From NCBI GenBank assembly GCA_913057515.1, contig CAJXOJ010000009.1, positions 20,287 to 84,286 of the forward strand: DNA of 64,000 nt, in the 5' to 3' direction. This stretch comes from an uncultured Cycloclasticus sp. Its GTDB lineage: Bacteria; Pseudomonadota; Gammaproteobacteria; Methylococcales; Cycloclasticaceae. Made by a program: the position numbers and the translations under genes. The notes beneath the pieces were generated by a model. The model worked only from the letters and a program-made list of their open reading frames with translations, had not been told where the DNA came from and ran no database searches. Shown piece after piece: positions 21,603-28,733 of the stretch (positions within the stretch are counted from its first letter, which is position 1; every line of letters starts with the position of its first letter).

Positions 21603-22388
21603 ATGATGGCGGACGGTCTAGAATTTAGTGATGAAGTAAACCATGCTTTAAAAATGGCGTATCAAACACCAGATATTGTTGCAGCAAGGGCGATGGTTGT
21701 GACATCGCTGAAACTACAGGAAGGGTTAAAGGTGTTGGACATTGGCTCTGGACCTGGTTTGTTAGCACTGGATATTAGTCAAAAAGTGGGTGATTCAGGG
21801 TCTGTAGTAGGTATTGATATGGCGGACAATATGATTGAATCGGCTAAAAAACTGTGTGCCGATAACAAGAGGGTATCCTTTGAACAAGGAGATGCTATGT
21901 CGCTTCCTTTCGCCGATAATAGTTTTGATGCAGTCGTTTCAACACAAGTTTATGAATATGTACCGGACTTAGATGCTGCGTTGGCAGAGTTTGCACGAGT
22001 GCTCCGTCCAGGCGGTCGAGGGGTTATTGTTGATACAGATTGGGCGTTTCCTTACTGGAGTGCGGGTGATGGTGATTGTCGTGATAGTATGATTAATGCA
22101 TGGAAGCAGCATTGTGCACAAGAATCAGTACCTATGCGCTTACCCGGCTCAATCAAATCAGCGGGTTTACAGTTACAAAGTGTACGTGCATTACCCATTA
22201 TGAATACTCACTATAATGAAGATAATTTCAGTTATTGGTTATCGAAAATCATCGCCTCATTTGCCATCGGCCGAGAGGGTTTGACCCACAGTGAGTCTGA
22301 TGCTTGGATAGCAGGGCTTGACTCGCTTGAGCAACGTGGAGAGTATTTCTTTTGTATTAACCGTTATCTTTACGAGATCGTTAACTAG
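21603..22388 (+). CDS. Class I SAM-dependent methyltransferase (UbiE-like fold)
   Basis: 261 residues: motif I VLDIGSGPGLLAL (about 40-52), acidic VVGIDMADNM (about 65-74), GDAMSLPFADNSFDAVVS (about 96-113), and LRPGGRGVIVDTDW (about 134-147). The pattern is that of methyltransferases acting on small molecules or lipids. ATG ATG occurs at 21603; the first is used here. Convergent with the next minus-strand gene with no gap. Substrate unknown. Confidence 0.88.
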   Translation: MMADGLEFSDEVNHALKMAYQTPDIVAARAMVVTSLKLQEGLKVLDIGSGPGLLALDISQKVGDSGSVVGIDMADNMIESAKKLCADNKRVSFEQGDAMSLPFADNSFDAVVSTQVYEYVPDLDAALAEFARVLRPGGRGVIVDTDWAFPYWSAGDGDCRDSMINAWKQHCAQESVPMRLPGSIKSAGLQLQSVRALPIMNTHYNEDNFSYWLSKIIASFAIGREGLTHSESDAWIAGLDSLEQRGEYFFCINRYLYEIVN

Positions 22389-22757
22389 TTATTTTTTGAC
22401 GCTTGCTGAGTCTTTTTTTCTATAGATAAAAGCGAAGACTTCTATCACGACTAAAATAAAAACAAGTAACGCTAGGCTGATGACCACAGGAAGAGAGTAA
22501 CTGGGTAAAAAGCCAATATGGTTGATTGAAACGTGTAGAGATAAGTCGGTTTTAAAAAGAGTGCTTAGTAATTTATAAATGCCAATAAAGCCGAGTATGA
22601 TGCCGCTAGCAATGCTAAGTTGGCTAAATACTAAGCGATATCTAAATGCATGTTTTGGTTTGGTTAGCGTCATAAAAATTTCTTTAAACGGCATGATGGC
22701 AGTGCAAATTAAATAATAAAGACCGCCAATGCCTGCGCCCGGTAAGCCAACATTCAT
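22389..22757 (-). CDS. Small membrane protein paired with a glycosyltransferase
   Basis: 122 residues, no recognised family. It starts with a Gly-rich segment (VGLPGAGIGGLYYL) running into a hydrophobic stretch, then has two further helices (about 45-65 and 90-112) and a basic tail. The start codon lies immediately after the stop of the upstream glycosyltransferase gene, one base apart, so the two are surely cotranscribed. An accessory role for the glycosyltransferase, in the manner of PgaD for PgaC, is possible but not supported by sequence. Confidence 0.7.
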   Translation of the reverse strand: MNVGLPGAGIGGLYYLICTAIMPFKEIFMTLTKPKHAFRYRLVFSQLSIASGIILGFIGIYKLLSTLFKTDLSLHVSINHIGFLPSYSLPVVISLALLVFILVVIEVFAFIYRKKDSASVKK

Positions 22758-22758
22758 A

Positions 22759-23946
22759 TCAATGTCCTTTTTCGTAAGTAGTGAGTGGCTTTTTTAGTAT
22801 GAGCTCTTTAAAGAGCGCTTCTAAAAATATAGCTGAATTAACCACACGTAAAACCATAAAAGCAGGAATACTGGTTAGCGCTTTCCATGTTTCACCTCTA
22901 CTGTATGCTTTTACCAGTGTGGGGACGACGACCATCGGTAGGTCGATGATATAGCCCAATAAAAATAATGGACTGACAGTAACAGAAAGAATAGGGATCA
23001 CCGTTAAGTAAAAAATAGAGGCTATTGACGCATCCCAACACATAACCGTGACAATAGATCGTAGAAATGGAACGCGTAAGATTCCTTTTCGATGTAGTTT
23101 AACGTTTTGAATAAAACCATGAGCCCAGCGTTTTAACTGCTTGCGCATAAAGTGAAAATTATGTGGCTCAATGGGGTAGCAGATCGCATCGGGTACAAAC
23201 CGCACTTTTTTACCTAGCTGATAGGCTGTCCACGTTAAGTCCATATCTTCTGCCATGGTACGTAATGACCAACCACCAATTTGTTTAAGGTATTCAGTTC
23301 GAAACAAGGAAAAACAACCTGATGAGATTAATGGTTTTTCATAATATGACTGAATTTCTTTATAGAAGGTAAAGGCCATTAGGTATTCCACATAGCGGCC
23401 TCTTTCCCATAAGGTGTTCACACGTTGAGGGATGACAAAGCCACAAACTGCTACCACATCCCGCTCGTTCATAGCAGCGTAAAGCTTTTCTAGGGCATTG
23501 TGTTCTAACGTCGTATCAGCATCTATAGCTAATGTGTATGGCGTATTGATATGAGTTAATGCAAAATTTTGAGCACCAGCTTTAGAACCAGTGTTCTCAG
23601 GAGGAGTTATAACAGTGACGCTTAATGAGCGACAGATTGCTGCGGTATCATCGGTTGAGCCATCATCGATAACAATAATGTGTTCTGCGATTAGAGATTG
23701 GCTTAATAGACTATTGATGGTGTCGGCGATACAGCTTTCTTCATTATAAGCAGGCACGATGATGGTAACAGGACAGTGACTAAGAGGTTTTTCTTTAGCC
23801 TTTGTTTGGTCGTTGATGTGAGGTTTTACAGCGGTATGTAGTAAAAAAGAAGGGGAGGTGTCTAACATACTGGGGGGGGGGGTGAAAGATGTTGATGTAA
23901 TCTCCGATTTTAACGTACTGGCGATGTAAAGGGGCTGATATACCAT
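22759..23946 (-). CDS. Family 2 membrane glycosyltransferase with a poly-C tract near its start
   Basis: Processive-type GT2, 395 residues. Nucleotide-sugar motifs VPAYNEE (about 64-70), DDGS (94-97) and DADT, acceptor motif EDMD and the Q-x2-RW equivalent KQLKRW lead into C-terminal membrane helices (about 300-375). This is the layout of PgaC/hyaluronan-synthase-like enzymes that make an exported polysaccharide; the product is unknown. Eleven C's in the coding strand encode Pro23-Pro25 and part of Thr22. An ATG (Met27) lies directly after the tract and could restart translation, but has no Shine-Dalgarno. Loss or gain of one C would put the 23946 start out of frame. Confidence 0.9.
   Translation of the reverse strand: MVYQPLYIASTLKSEITSTSFTPPPSMLDTSPSFLLHTAVKPHINDQTKAKEKPLSHCPVTIIVPAYNEESCIADTINSLLSQSLIAEHIIVIDDGSTDDTAAICRSLSVTVITPPENTGSKAGAQNFALTHINTPYTLAIDADTTLEHNALEKLYAAMNERDVVAVCGFVIPQRVNTLWERGRYVEYLMAFTFYKEIQSYYEKPLISSGCFSLFRTEYLKQIGGWSLRTMAEDMDLTWTAYQLGKKVRFVPDAICYPIEPHNFHFMRKQLKRWAHGFIQNVKLHRKGILRVPFLRSIVTVMCWDASIASIFYLTVIPILSVTVSPLFLLGYIIDLPMVVVPTLVKAYSRGETWKALTSIPAFMVLRVVNSAIFLEALFKELILKKPLTTYEKGH
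23872..23882. repeat. Eleven-base G homopolymer inside the 5' end of the GT2 gene
   Basis: Eleven uninterrupted G's on the given strand, the only such run seen in this AT-rich window. It sits about 65 bases into the glycosyltransferase gene. Runs of this kind change length by slipped-strand mispairing and are classic phase-variation switches for surface polysaccharide genes. The run is in frame in this sequence. Confidence 0.95.
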
Positions 23947-24040
23947 AAATGGTCAATAGGGCAAATGAAGGTTTTTGCTCTAAGAAGGGAGGTTGAGCCT
24001 CAATATTATCTTAGGGCTGAGGCTACTTTTAGGTCTTGTA

Positions 24041-24070
24041 TAAAAAAACGCTCACTAATGTGAGCGTTTT
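24041..24070 (-). terminator. Intrinsic terminator of the dioxygenase operon
   Basis: Read on the minus strand: an 11-base stem (AAAACGCTCAC / GTGAGCGTTTT) with a 4-base loop, followed by a run of T's. It lies about 160 bases past the extradiol dioxygenase stop. The plus-strand reading also has four T's and may work weakly, but no plus-strand gene ends here. Confidence 0.75.
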
Positions 24071-24111
24071 CATACTAAGAGACCGTTATGGAGTCAACAT
24101 AGGAGAATGTT

Positions 24112-24152
24112 CGTTTAATTTAAGCGAATACTAAAGCAGCCTAAATTAAACG
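24112..24152. repeat. Perfect 11-bp inverted repeat downstream of the extradiol dioxygenase
   Basis: CGTTTAATTTA (24112-24122) and TAAATTAAACG (24142-24152) with a 19-base spacer. AT-rich, no T-run; function unknown. Confidence 0.6.
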
Positions 24153-24180
24153 TGTTGCTACAAAGAGGTGAAAATAATTT

Positions 24181-24205
24181 GTTGCTGAGCTAATCGATCA
24201 GCAAC
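24181..24205. repeat. 8-bp hairpin just after the extradiol dioxygenase stop
   Basis: GTTGCTGA and TCAGCAAC around a 9-base loop, 26 bases past the stop codon on the minus strand. On that strand it is followed by AAATTATTTT, so it may be a weak first terminator or an RNA 3'-end protecting stem. Confidence 0.5.
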
Positions 24206-24230
24206 TGTCATCCCTTGTCGCATTGTTCTT

Positions 24231-25130
24231 CTATATATCAATGTCCATACCATAACCAGACGCTTCTACCCCATGACCAAAGATGTCACCAGCATAATGC
24301 TCTTGAGTCTCTGGTTTAACATAATCACCCCAGCCAAGTTCCATTAACCAGCCAGAAGGTGTGGCTGAGTAGAAGGTATAAAGTTGATCATTAGCGTGCT
24401 TACCTAACTGCATAGCAACATCAATACCTTTGTCACGAATAATATCATGTGACTGCCCAAAGTCATCTAGATTAGAATACTGAATATGAAGGTGGTTTAA
24501 TCGTTCTACCATGCCGTGGAAACCAAAGGCAATAGAGTGTTGACGACCGTTACAATGCATAAAACAAGGTTCGGCAAAGTTACCATCTGGCATAGGGATC
24601 CTATACTCCACAGATCCAACTAGGCCTAATAATTTATAGAAGTTATAAGTCTCTTCATCATTATCTGAACGCACAAGAACGTGCCCTAAACCTTGGTCGC
24701 CAGCAATGAAATTACCAAATAGAGGACGTCCAGGGTGGAAAGGTTTCATTACATCCACTTGAGGGCTGTAATAAATTTCATTAGCCGTGCCCGATGGATC
24801 TTCAAGTTTTATCAAAGCCAGCACATGACGCTCTCGTGCTTCTTCAGGTGTTCCTACGCGAAAAGCAACACCAGCATCTGTTAGCTGCTTTTGCATGGCT
24901 TTAAACTCTTCTTGACCCGCTACACGCCATCCCATATAAGCTAAATCATCAGAGTCAGCCGTTTGATGAACAGTAATACGGTGATGTTGAAGATCCATTC
25001 TTAGGTGAAAACGATCTTCTTGAGTACTTTCAACAATTTGAAGGCCAATGCATTCAGTTGCATACTTTCTCCATGCAGTTGAGTCGGTTACATTTAGGCC
25101 TAAATATCCTAATTCTATTACTTTTACCAT
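24231..25130 (-). CDS. Type I extradiol ring-cleavage dioxygenase (BphC/NahC-like)
   Basis: Fe(II) enzyme that opens a catechol-type ring next to the two hydroxyls, using O2. 299 residues, two VOC modules, as in 2,3-dihydroxybiphenyl and 1,2-dihydroxynaphthalene 1,2-dioxygenases. Iron ligands are visible as His150 (GLGHVLV), His213 (LNHLHIQ) and Glu264 (LMELGWG); active-site His198, His245 and Tyr254 also match BphC positions. The substrate is probably a bicyclic diol, by similarity and by the adjacent ring-hydroxylating dioxygenase genes. GAGAG precedes the ATG; 29 bases separate it from the beta-subunit gene upstream. Confidence 0.93.
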   Translation of the reverse strand: MVKVIELGYLGLNVTDSTAWRKYATECIGLQIVESTQEDRFHLRMDLQHHRITVHQTADSDDLAYMGWRVAGQEEFKAMQKQLTDAGVAFRVGTPEEARERHVLALIKLEDPSGTANEIYYSPQVDVMKPFHPGRPLFGNFIAGDQGLGHVLVRSDNDEETYNFYKLLGLVGSVEYRIPMPDGNFAEPCFMHCNGRQHSIAFGFHGMVERLNHLHIQYSNLDDFGQSHDIIRDKGIDVAMQLGKHANDQLYTFYSATPSGWLMELGWGDYVKPETQEHYAGDIFGHGVEASGYGMDIDI

Positions 25131-25159
25131 TTTTCTCTCCTTCTTAGATATAAAATTAA

Positions 25160-25696
25160 TTACAAAAACACATTTAAACTTTTATTCATAAAGATATTCT
25201 GATCTAAAATAATTTTACGTTTGGCTAGTTTTAACTGCCCATCCACACGGCGTAAAATATCAGTACGGTGACCGACCATCAGGTGTTCTTCATCTTCATT
25301 CATATTGCGGTTTACAGTTGTTAATGAATACACCTTGTACTCATCCGGATTAGCGGTATGTTCAACTTCAATATTGCTGATAACATGAGATGCTCTAGTG
25401 GCAGGGTCTTCAGACCAGCATGTTCCTGTGTCATTACGTAAAACCCTTCTTTTTAAGTTATGCATATCATCATTGTAATAAGCCATGTCATTAACCGTTG
25501 GTTCGGTTTGGTTTTTACGGTAATACTGATAGCGATAAGGCATCCAGTAATGGATGTCCTCAGTCAAAGTGTCTAACCATGCATGAAACTCTTCGGTATC
25601 CAAAAGGCGAGCCTCTTTATACAAAAACTGCTGAACCTCAAAGGTTAGTTCCATAGAAGCAGGGGTTACTGATTGTTCTGTTGAATTAGTCATCAT
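25160..25696 (-). CDS. Aromatic-ring-hydroxylating dioxygenase, beta (small) subunit
   Basis: Structural subunit of the alpha3-beta3 terminal oxygenase, 178 residues with the cystatin/SnoaL-like fold. Family-typical stretches are FLYKEARLLD (about 24-33), WLDTLTEDIHYWMPYR (about 40-55) and HRTDILRR...KRKIILDQN near the C-terminus. It follows the alpha-subunit gene by 8 bases, indicating coupled synthesis. It has no catalytic metal of its own. Confidence 0.93.
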   Translation of the reverse strand: MMTNSTEQSVTPASMELTFEVQQFLYKEARLLDTEEFHAWLDTLTEDIHYWMPYRYQYYRKNQTEPTVNDMAYYNDDMHNLKRRVLRNDTGTCWSEDPATRASHVISNIEVEHTANPDEYKVYSLTTVNRNMNEDEEHLMVGHRTDILRRVDGQLKLAKRKIILDQNIFMNKSLNVFL

Positions 25697-25704
25697 CCTA
25701 GCTC

Positions 25705-27021
25705 CTATTTAGTTGTTGTGTGACGTGGTTTATAACGCGTAGGAACATCATCCCACGAATCAGCATTCATTAAATCGGCCCAACGAGTATAAAAGTGACG
25801 CTGGTTAGCGTCGTTAAATTGACCCTTATAAATAATGCCAGGTAATTCTTCATGCTCGATTTCACGAGTAATACCACAGCCATAATGAAGTTTTTCTTGA
25901 CGGGTTAAATAACCTTTATTAACTTGCGTATTACCTTCCCAGTTTTCACCGTCATCCATTTCTAGAACGCCAGCTGGATTAAAGGTCATCATGCAAGCAT
26001 TGTTAATTTCTTGCTTAATTTCTTCGGGCATATTTTTATTTACAACGGTAAAAATACGTAACTCTAATTTTTTCGGGCCTCTGGGTAGCCAAACGCGAAA
26101 GGTTTGAATGCCAGGTAAGAAGGAAATATTAGGGAATAATGAAACTGAGGCTAATGAACCAAAGATATTGGAGCGAAGCTCTCCATACTTATCTTTTATT
26201 TTAGGCTTAATAATGTCTCTGACATAGTTTTTCCACTTTTCAGAACCACCAATAATGACGTCAGCATAACCGTCGGTGCCAAACTCCCAGCCATGCCCAT
26301 TAACACTGGCATGGAATGAGCCGTCCTGTACTGCTGGGCCAAAACCCTCACCATTATTCATAGCTTTTAACCCTGAGTCATGGTTCCAAAGGGCATGATA
26401 GGCATCACCAATAAAATTTTCTACGCCAAACTTCCAGTTAGAATTAGCATAAGACTTGATACCACCGTTGATGAATTCAGTTTCGCCATCGTTATCAAAC
26501 ATCATGTCTAAGTACCAACGAAAATCCCCCAGCCATTCATCTAAAGAAGGTGCGTCTTGGTCAAATGTGGCAAATATTAAGCCTTTATAGGTTTCAACGC
26601 GTGCTTGCCTAGGGCTCCACTTTTCTTTATCAATATCGCCTTCATCGTAAACGTGCTCGTTAGCTAAAGCGCCTAGTTTGCCGTCAATACCAAAGCTCCA
26701 GCCATGGTAATTACAAATAAAAGAGCGGGTATTACCTTCGTCTGCAAAGCAGAATTTATTGCCGCGGTGAGGGCAAGAATTTAAAAAGACTCTGACACTT
26801 CCGTCTTTTTGACGTGCACCAATAACACCATCTTCACCCATATAAGTAGTATAGAAGTCATTAGCATTAGGAATCATTGAGTCATGCGCAATAAATTGCC
26901 AAGATTTTGCAAAAATTTGTTTTAATTCTTGCTCATAAATTTCCTCTTCCCAAAAAATACGGCGATCGACCCAGCCTTCTTCGTTATCAATAAATTGATG
27001 GTAATCAGTCTTATTGCTCAT
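25705..27021 (-). CDS. Aromatic-ring-hydroxylating dioxygenase, alpha (Rieske) subunit
   Basis: Catalytic subunit that adds both atoms of O2 to an aromatic ring to give a cis-dihydrodiol. 438 residues. Rieske cluster ligands: Cys83, His85, Cys103, His106 (SCPHRG and CNYHGW). Mononuclear iron ligands: His209 and His214 in GDAYHALWNHD with bridging Asp206, and Asp356 or Asp357 in LEMDDGENW. The motifs fit the naphthalene/biphenyl dioxygenase group, so a polycyclic or bicyclic aromatic substrate is inferred. No ferredoxin, reductase, dihydrodiol dehydrogenase or regulator is adjacent; electron carriers must come from elsewhere. AGGAGAG lies upstream of the ATG. Confidence 0.94.
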   Translation of the reverse strand: MSNKTDYHQFIDNEEGWVDRRIFWEEEIYEQELKQIFAKSWQFIAHDSMIPNANDFYTTYMGEDGVIGARQKDGSVRVFLNSCPHRGNKFCFADEGNTRSFICNYHGWSFGIDGKLGALANEHVYDEGDIDKEKWSPRQARVETYKGLIFATFDQDAPSLDEWLGDFRWYLDMMFDNDGETEFINGGIKSYANSNWKFGVENFIGDAYHALWNHDSGLKAMNNGEGFGPAVQDGSFHASVNGHGWEFGTDGYADVIIGGSEKWKNYVRDIIKPKIKDKYGELRSNIFGSLASVSLFPNISFLPGIQTFRVWLPRGPKKLELRIFTVVNKNMPEEIKQEINNACMMTFNPAGVLEMDDGENWEGNTQVNKGYLTRQEKLHYGCGITREIEHEELPGIIYKGQFNDANQRHFYTRWADLMNADSWDDVPTRYKPRHTTTK

Positions 27022-27103
27022 ACCCTTAGCTCTCCTATGTTTTGCTCTGCTTTTTTTAAAATTATGTGTTCGGTTATTCTAACGACTGTCTAGTTTTAAC
27101 GAT

Positions 27104-27117
27104 TTGATGCAGATCAG
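27104..27117. promoter_or_regulatory. Candidate FNR/CRP-family binding site upstream of the dioxygenase operon
   Basis: TTGAT-GCAG-ATCAG, nine of ten bases of the FNR-type half-site pair TTGAT-N4-ATCAA. It lies 83-96 bases upstream of the alpha-subunit start and about 210 before the protease start. No strong -10/-35 pair was found in this gap (27022-27326). The site could equally be chance. Confidence 0.3.
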
Positions 27118-27261
27118 AAAAAGCAAAAGAAGTGATTGTTCGTTTTTCATGTCAACCTATGCTTAATAAAGGTTATTCAGTCGACTTGGTGTAGTATGAG
27201 AATGTGATTTGTAAAAATTAAAGGGTAGTTAAAGTGGGGCTATATTTGCTGAAGGAGGGTG

Positions 27262-27279
27262 GTATATGCATTAATATAC
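27262..27279. repeat. 6-bp inverted repeat next to a strong ribosome binding site
   Basis: GTATAT and ATATAC around GCATTA. GGAGG stands just before it at 27254-27258 and an ATG within it opens a two-codon frame (ATG CAT TAA). Possible operator or minimal leader ORF upstream of the protease gene. Confidence 0.3.
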
Positions 27280-27326
27280 GCTGTTCTTTTTGATCTCTGC
27301 CTGTTTTGTTATGTAACCTAATTATT

Positions 27327-28424
27327 ATGCTCAGTATTAAAAAATCGACACAGTGGATAGCTGCTTTAATAGTGGTCTCCTTAATGTCTTTTCAAGGCAC
27401 CGGCCTAGCGGAGGTATTTAAGTATAAAGATGAGAATGGGCGCTGGCAGTTCTCTGATTCTCCTAAAAAAGTAGCTGGAGCAGCTCGCTCTTTTAGTAGT
27501 TCCGGCGCATCAAGTGATAAAGTGCAAGACTTTATAGAGTTGTTAACGACCAAATACCCGTCGACGAATCCAGTTCAGCAAGCGACGATGGCGGTGGTTA
27601 CCATTAAGAGTAAACTGGGGTCTGGTTCAGGCTTTTTTGTATCACAGGACTGTTATTTAATTACTAATAAGCATGTGGTGCGTCCAGCTAAAGGGAAGCA
27701 ATGGGACGCAACGCAAGCAAAAATTAAAAAAAATGCATTGATATTTGAGCGTAATAGAATACAGATACGTCATGAGGTAGAGAGATTAGCCGTTGATAAG
27801 CAAAAACTTGACGATTTCTGGATCTATATGAACAGCTTATCGTCAGAAAAACAAAAACAATTGGCGCAACGAAAATATGCCCTGTATGAGCGGCAATATG
27901 CACGAGATCAACAACGATTAGATGACGTGGAGAGGAAGTTTAATGAGGAAGAGAGGAAATTTAACCATCAACAATCGAATTTTAACTTTTCAAGCGCAGT
28001 ATCAAATGTAGCTCAAATATTTGAAATTAAATTAAAGGACAATACTAAAGCCCGAGCGAATCTCATAAAGGTTGCGCCTGATGATGATTTGGCTTTGCTC
28101 AAAGTTAAAGCGTGTAGAGCACCTTATCTTAAGTTAAAGACGAGTGGGATTTCGCAAGGGACGCGTGTACATGCGATTGGTAGTCCCTTAGGCTTGCGAG
28201 ATCAATTAACCGAAGGGACGGTGACGCAACTGTCAGCAAAGGGAATTGTGACCGATGCACAGATTTTACCCGGTAATAGTGGTGGGCCGTTAATTACTGA
28301 TGATGGGTATGTCGTGGCAGTTAACACCACTAAAGTAGCGAAGGGCTCCGCGCTCAATATTGGGTTTGGCGTTTCAATCCCTGTCGTTAAAGTTAAGCAA
28401 AATTTTGGACGCTATTTAAAATAG
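27327..28424 (+). CDS. Exported trypsin-like serine protease with DUF4124 and a charged helical insertion
   Basis: 365 residues from the ATG at 27327 (a TTG at 27306 adds seven). A signal peptide ends near GLA, then comes a short DUF4124-type segment (EVFKYKDENGRWQFSDSP, about 29-46). The S1C protease domain starts at about 85. The triad is His116 (NKHVV), Asp254 (DDDLALLKV) and Ser318 (GNSGGPL). Between His and Asp lie about 100 residues that are highly charged and probably helical/coiled coil (about 125-215, rich in K, E, R, Q), far longer than in DegP/HtrA. No PDZ domain. Periplasmic or secreted; substrate unknown. No good Shine-Dalgarno at the chosen start. Confidence 0.85.
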   Translation: MLSIKKSTQWIAALIVVSLMSFQGTGLAEVFKYKDENGRWQFSDSPKKVAGAARSFSSSGASSDKVQDFIELLTTKYPSTNPVQQATMAVVTIKSKLGSGSGFFVSQDCYLITNKHVVRPAKGKQWDATQAKIKKNALIFERNRIQIRHEVERLAVDKQKLDDFWIYMNSLSSEKQKQLAQRKYALYERQYARDQQRLDDVERKFNEEERKFNHQQSNFNFSSAVSNVAQIFEIKLKDNTKARANLIKVAPDDDLALLKVKACRAPYLKLKTSGISQGTRVHAIGSPLGLRDQLTEGTVTQLSAKGIVTDAQILPGNSGGPLITDDGYVVAVNTTKVAKGSALNIGFGVSIPVVKVKQNFGRYLK

Positions 28425-28499
28425 CTGCTGGACTCACCCTTAAGTAAGGAGGGATGTGGGTTTTAGTTGAGAGCTAGACACTAGTACTGTCAATAATTT

Positions 28500-28733
28500 T
28501 TAGGCGTGCTTAGAGTTGTTCCACTGATAAATATCTATGCTCTCAGGGGCACAGCTTCTACAGCCGCCTTGGCATAATGAACCTGCAGGTAGTTTTTTGG
28601 CATAACCTTTTTTAACCCAATGCTCCAGCATTGATTTAGCATCTTCTGGTGATATGTTGAAATGTAAGGCGAGATCGCGAACGGGAACCATGCCCGCTGC
28701 TTTTAAGTAATCACGAATATCTAATAGAATCAT
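28500..28733 (-). CDS. feoC: FeoC-like iron-transport accessory protein
   Basis: 77 residues: an N-terminal winged-helix segment (DIRDYLKAAG, then a helix-turn-helix at about 17-45) and a Cys cluster C54-x3-C58-x2-C61 that can hold an iron-sulfur centre, as in FeoC of gammaproteobacteria. The start overlaps the feoB stop by 4 bases. Thought to modulate FeoB stability or activity in response to iron or oxygen (family knowledge). Confidence 0.88.
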   Translation of the reverse strand: MILLDIRDYLKAAGMVPVRDLALHFNISPEDAKSMLEHWVKKGYAKKLPAGSLCQGGCRSCAPESIDIYQWNNSKHA

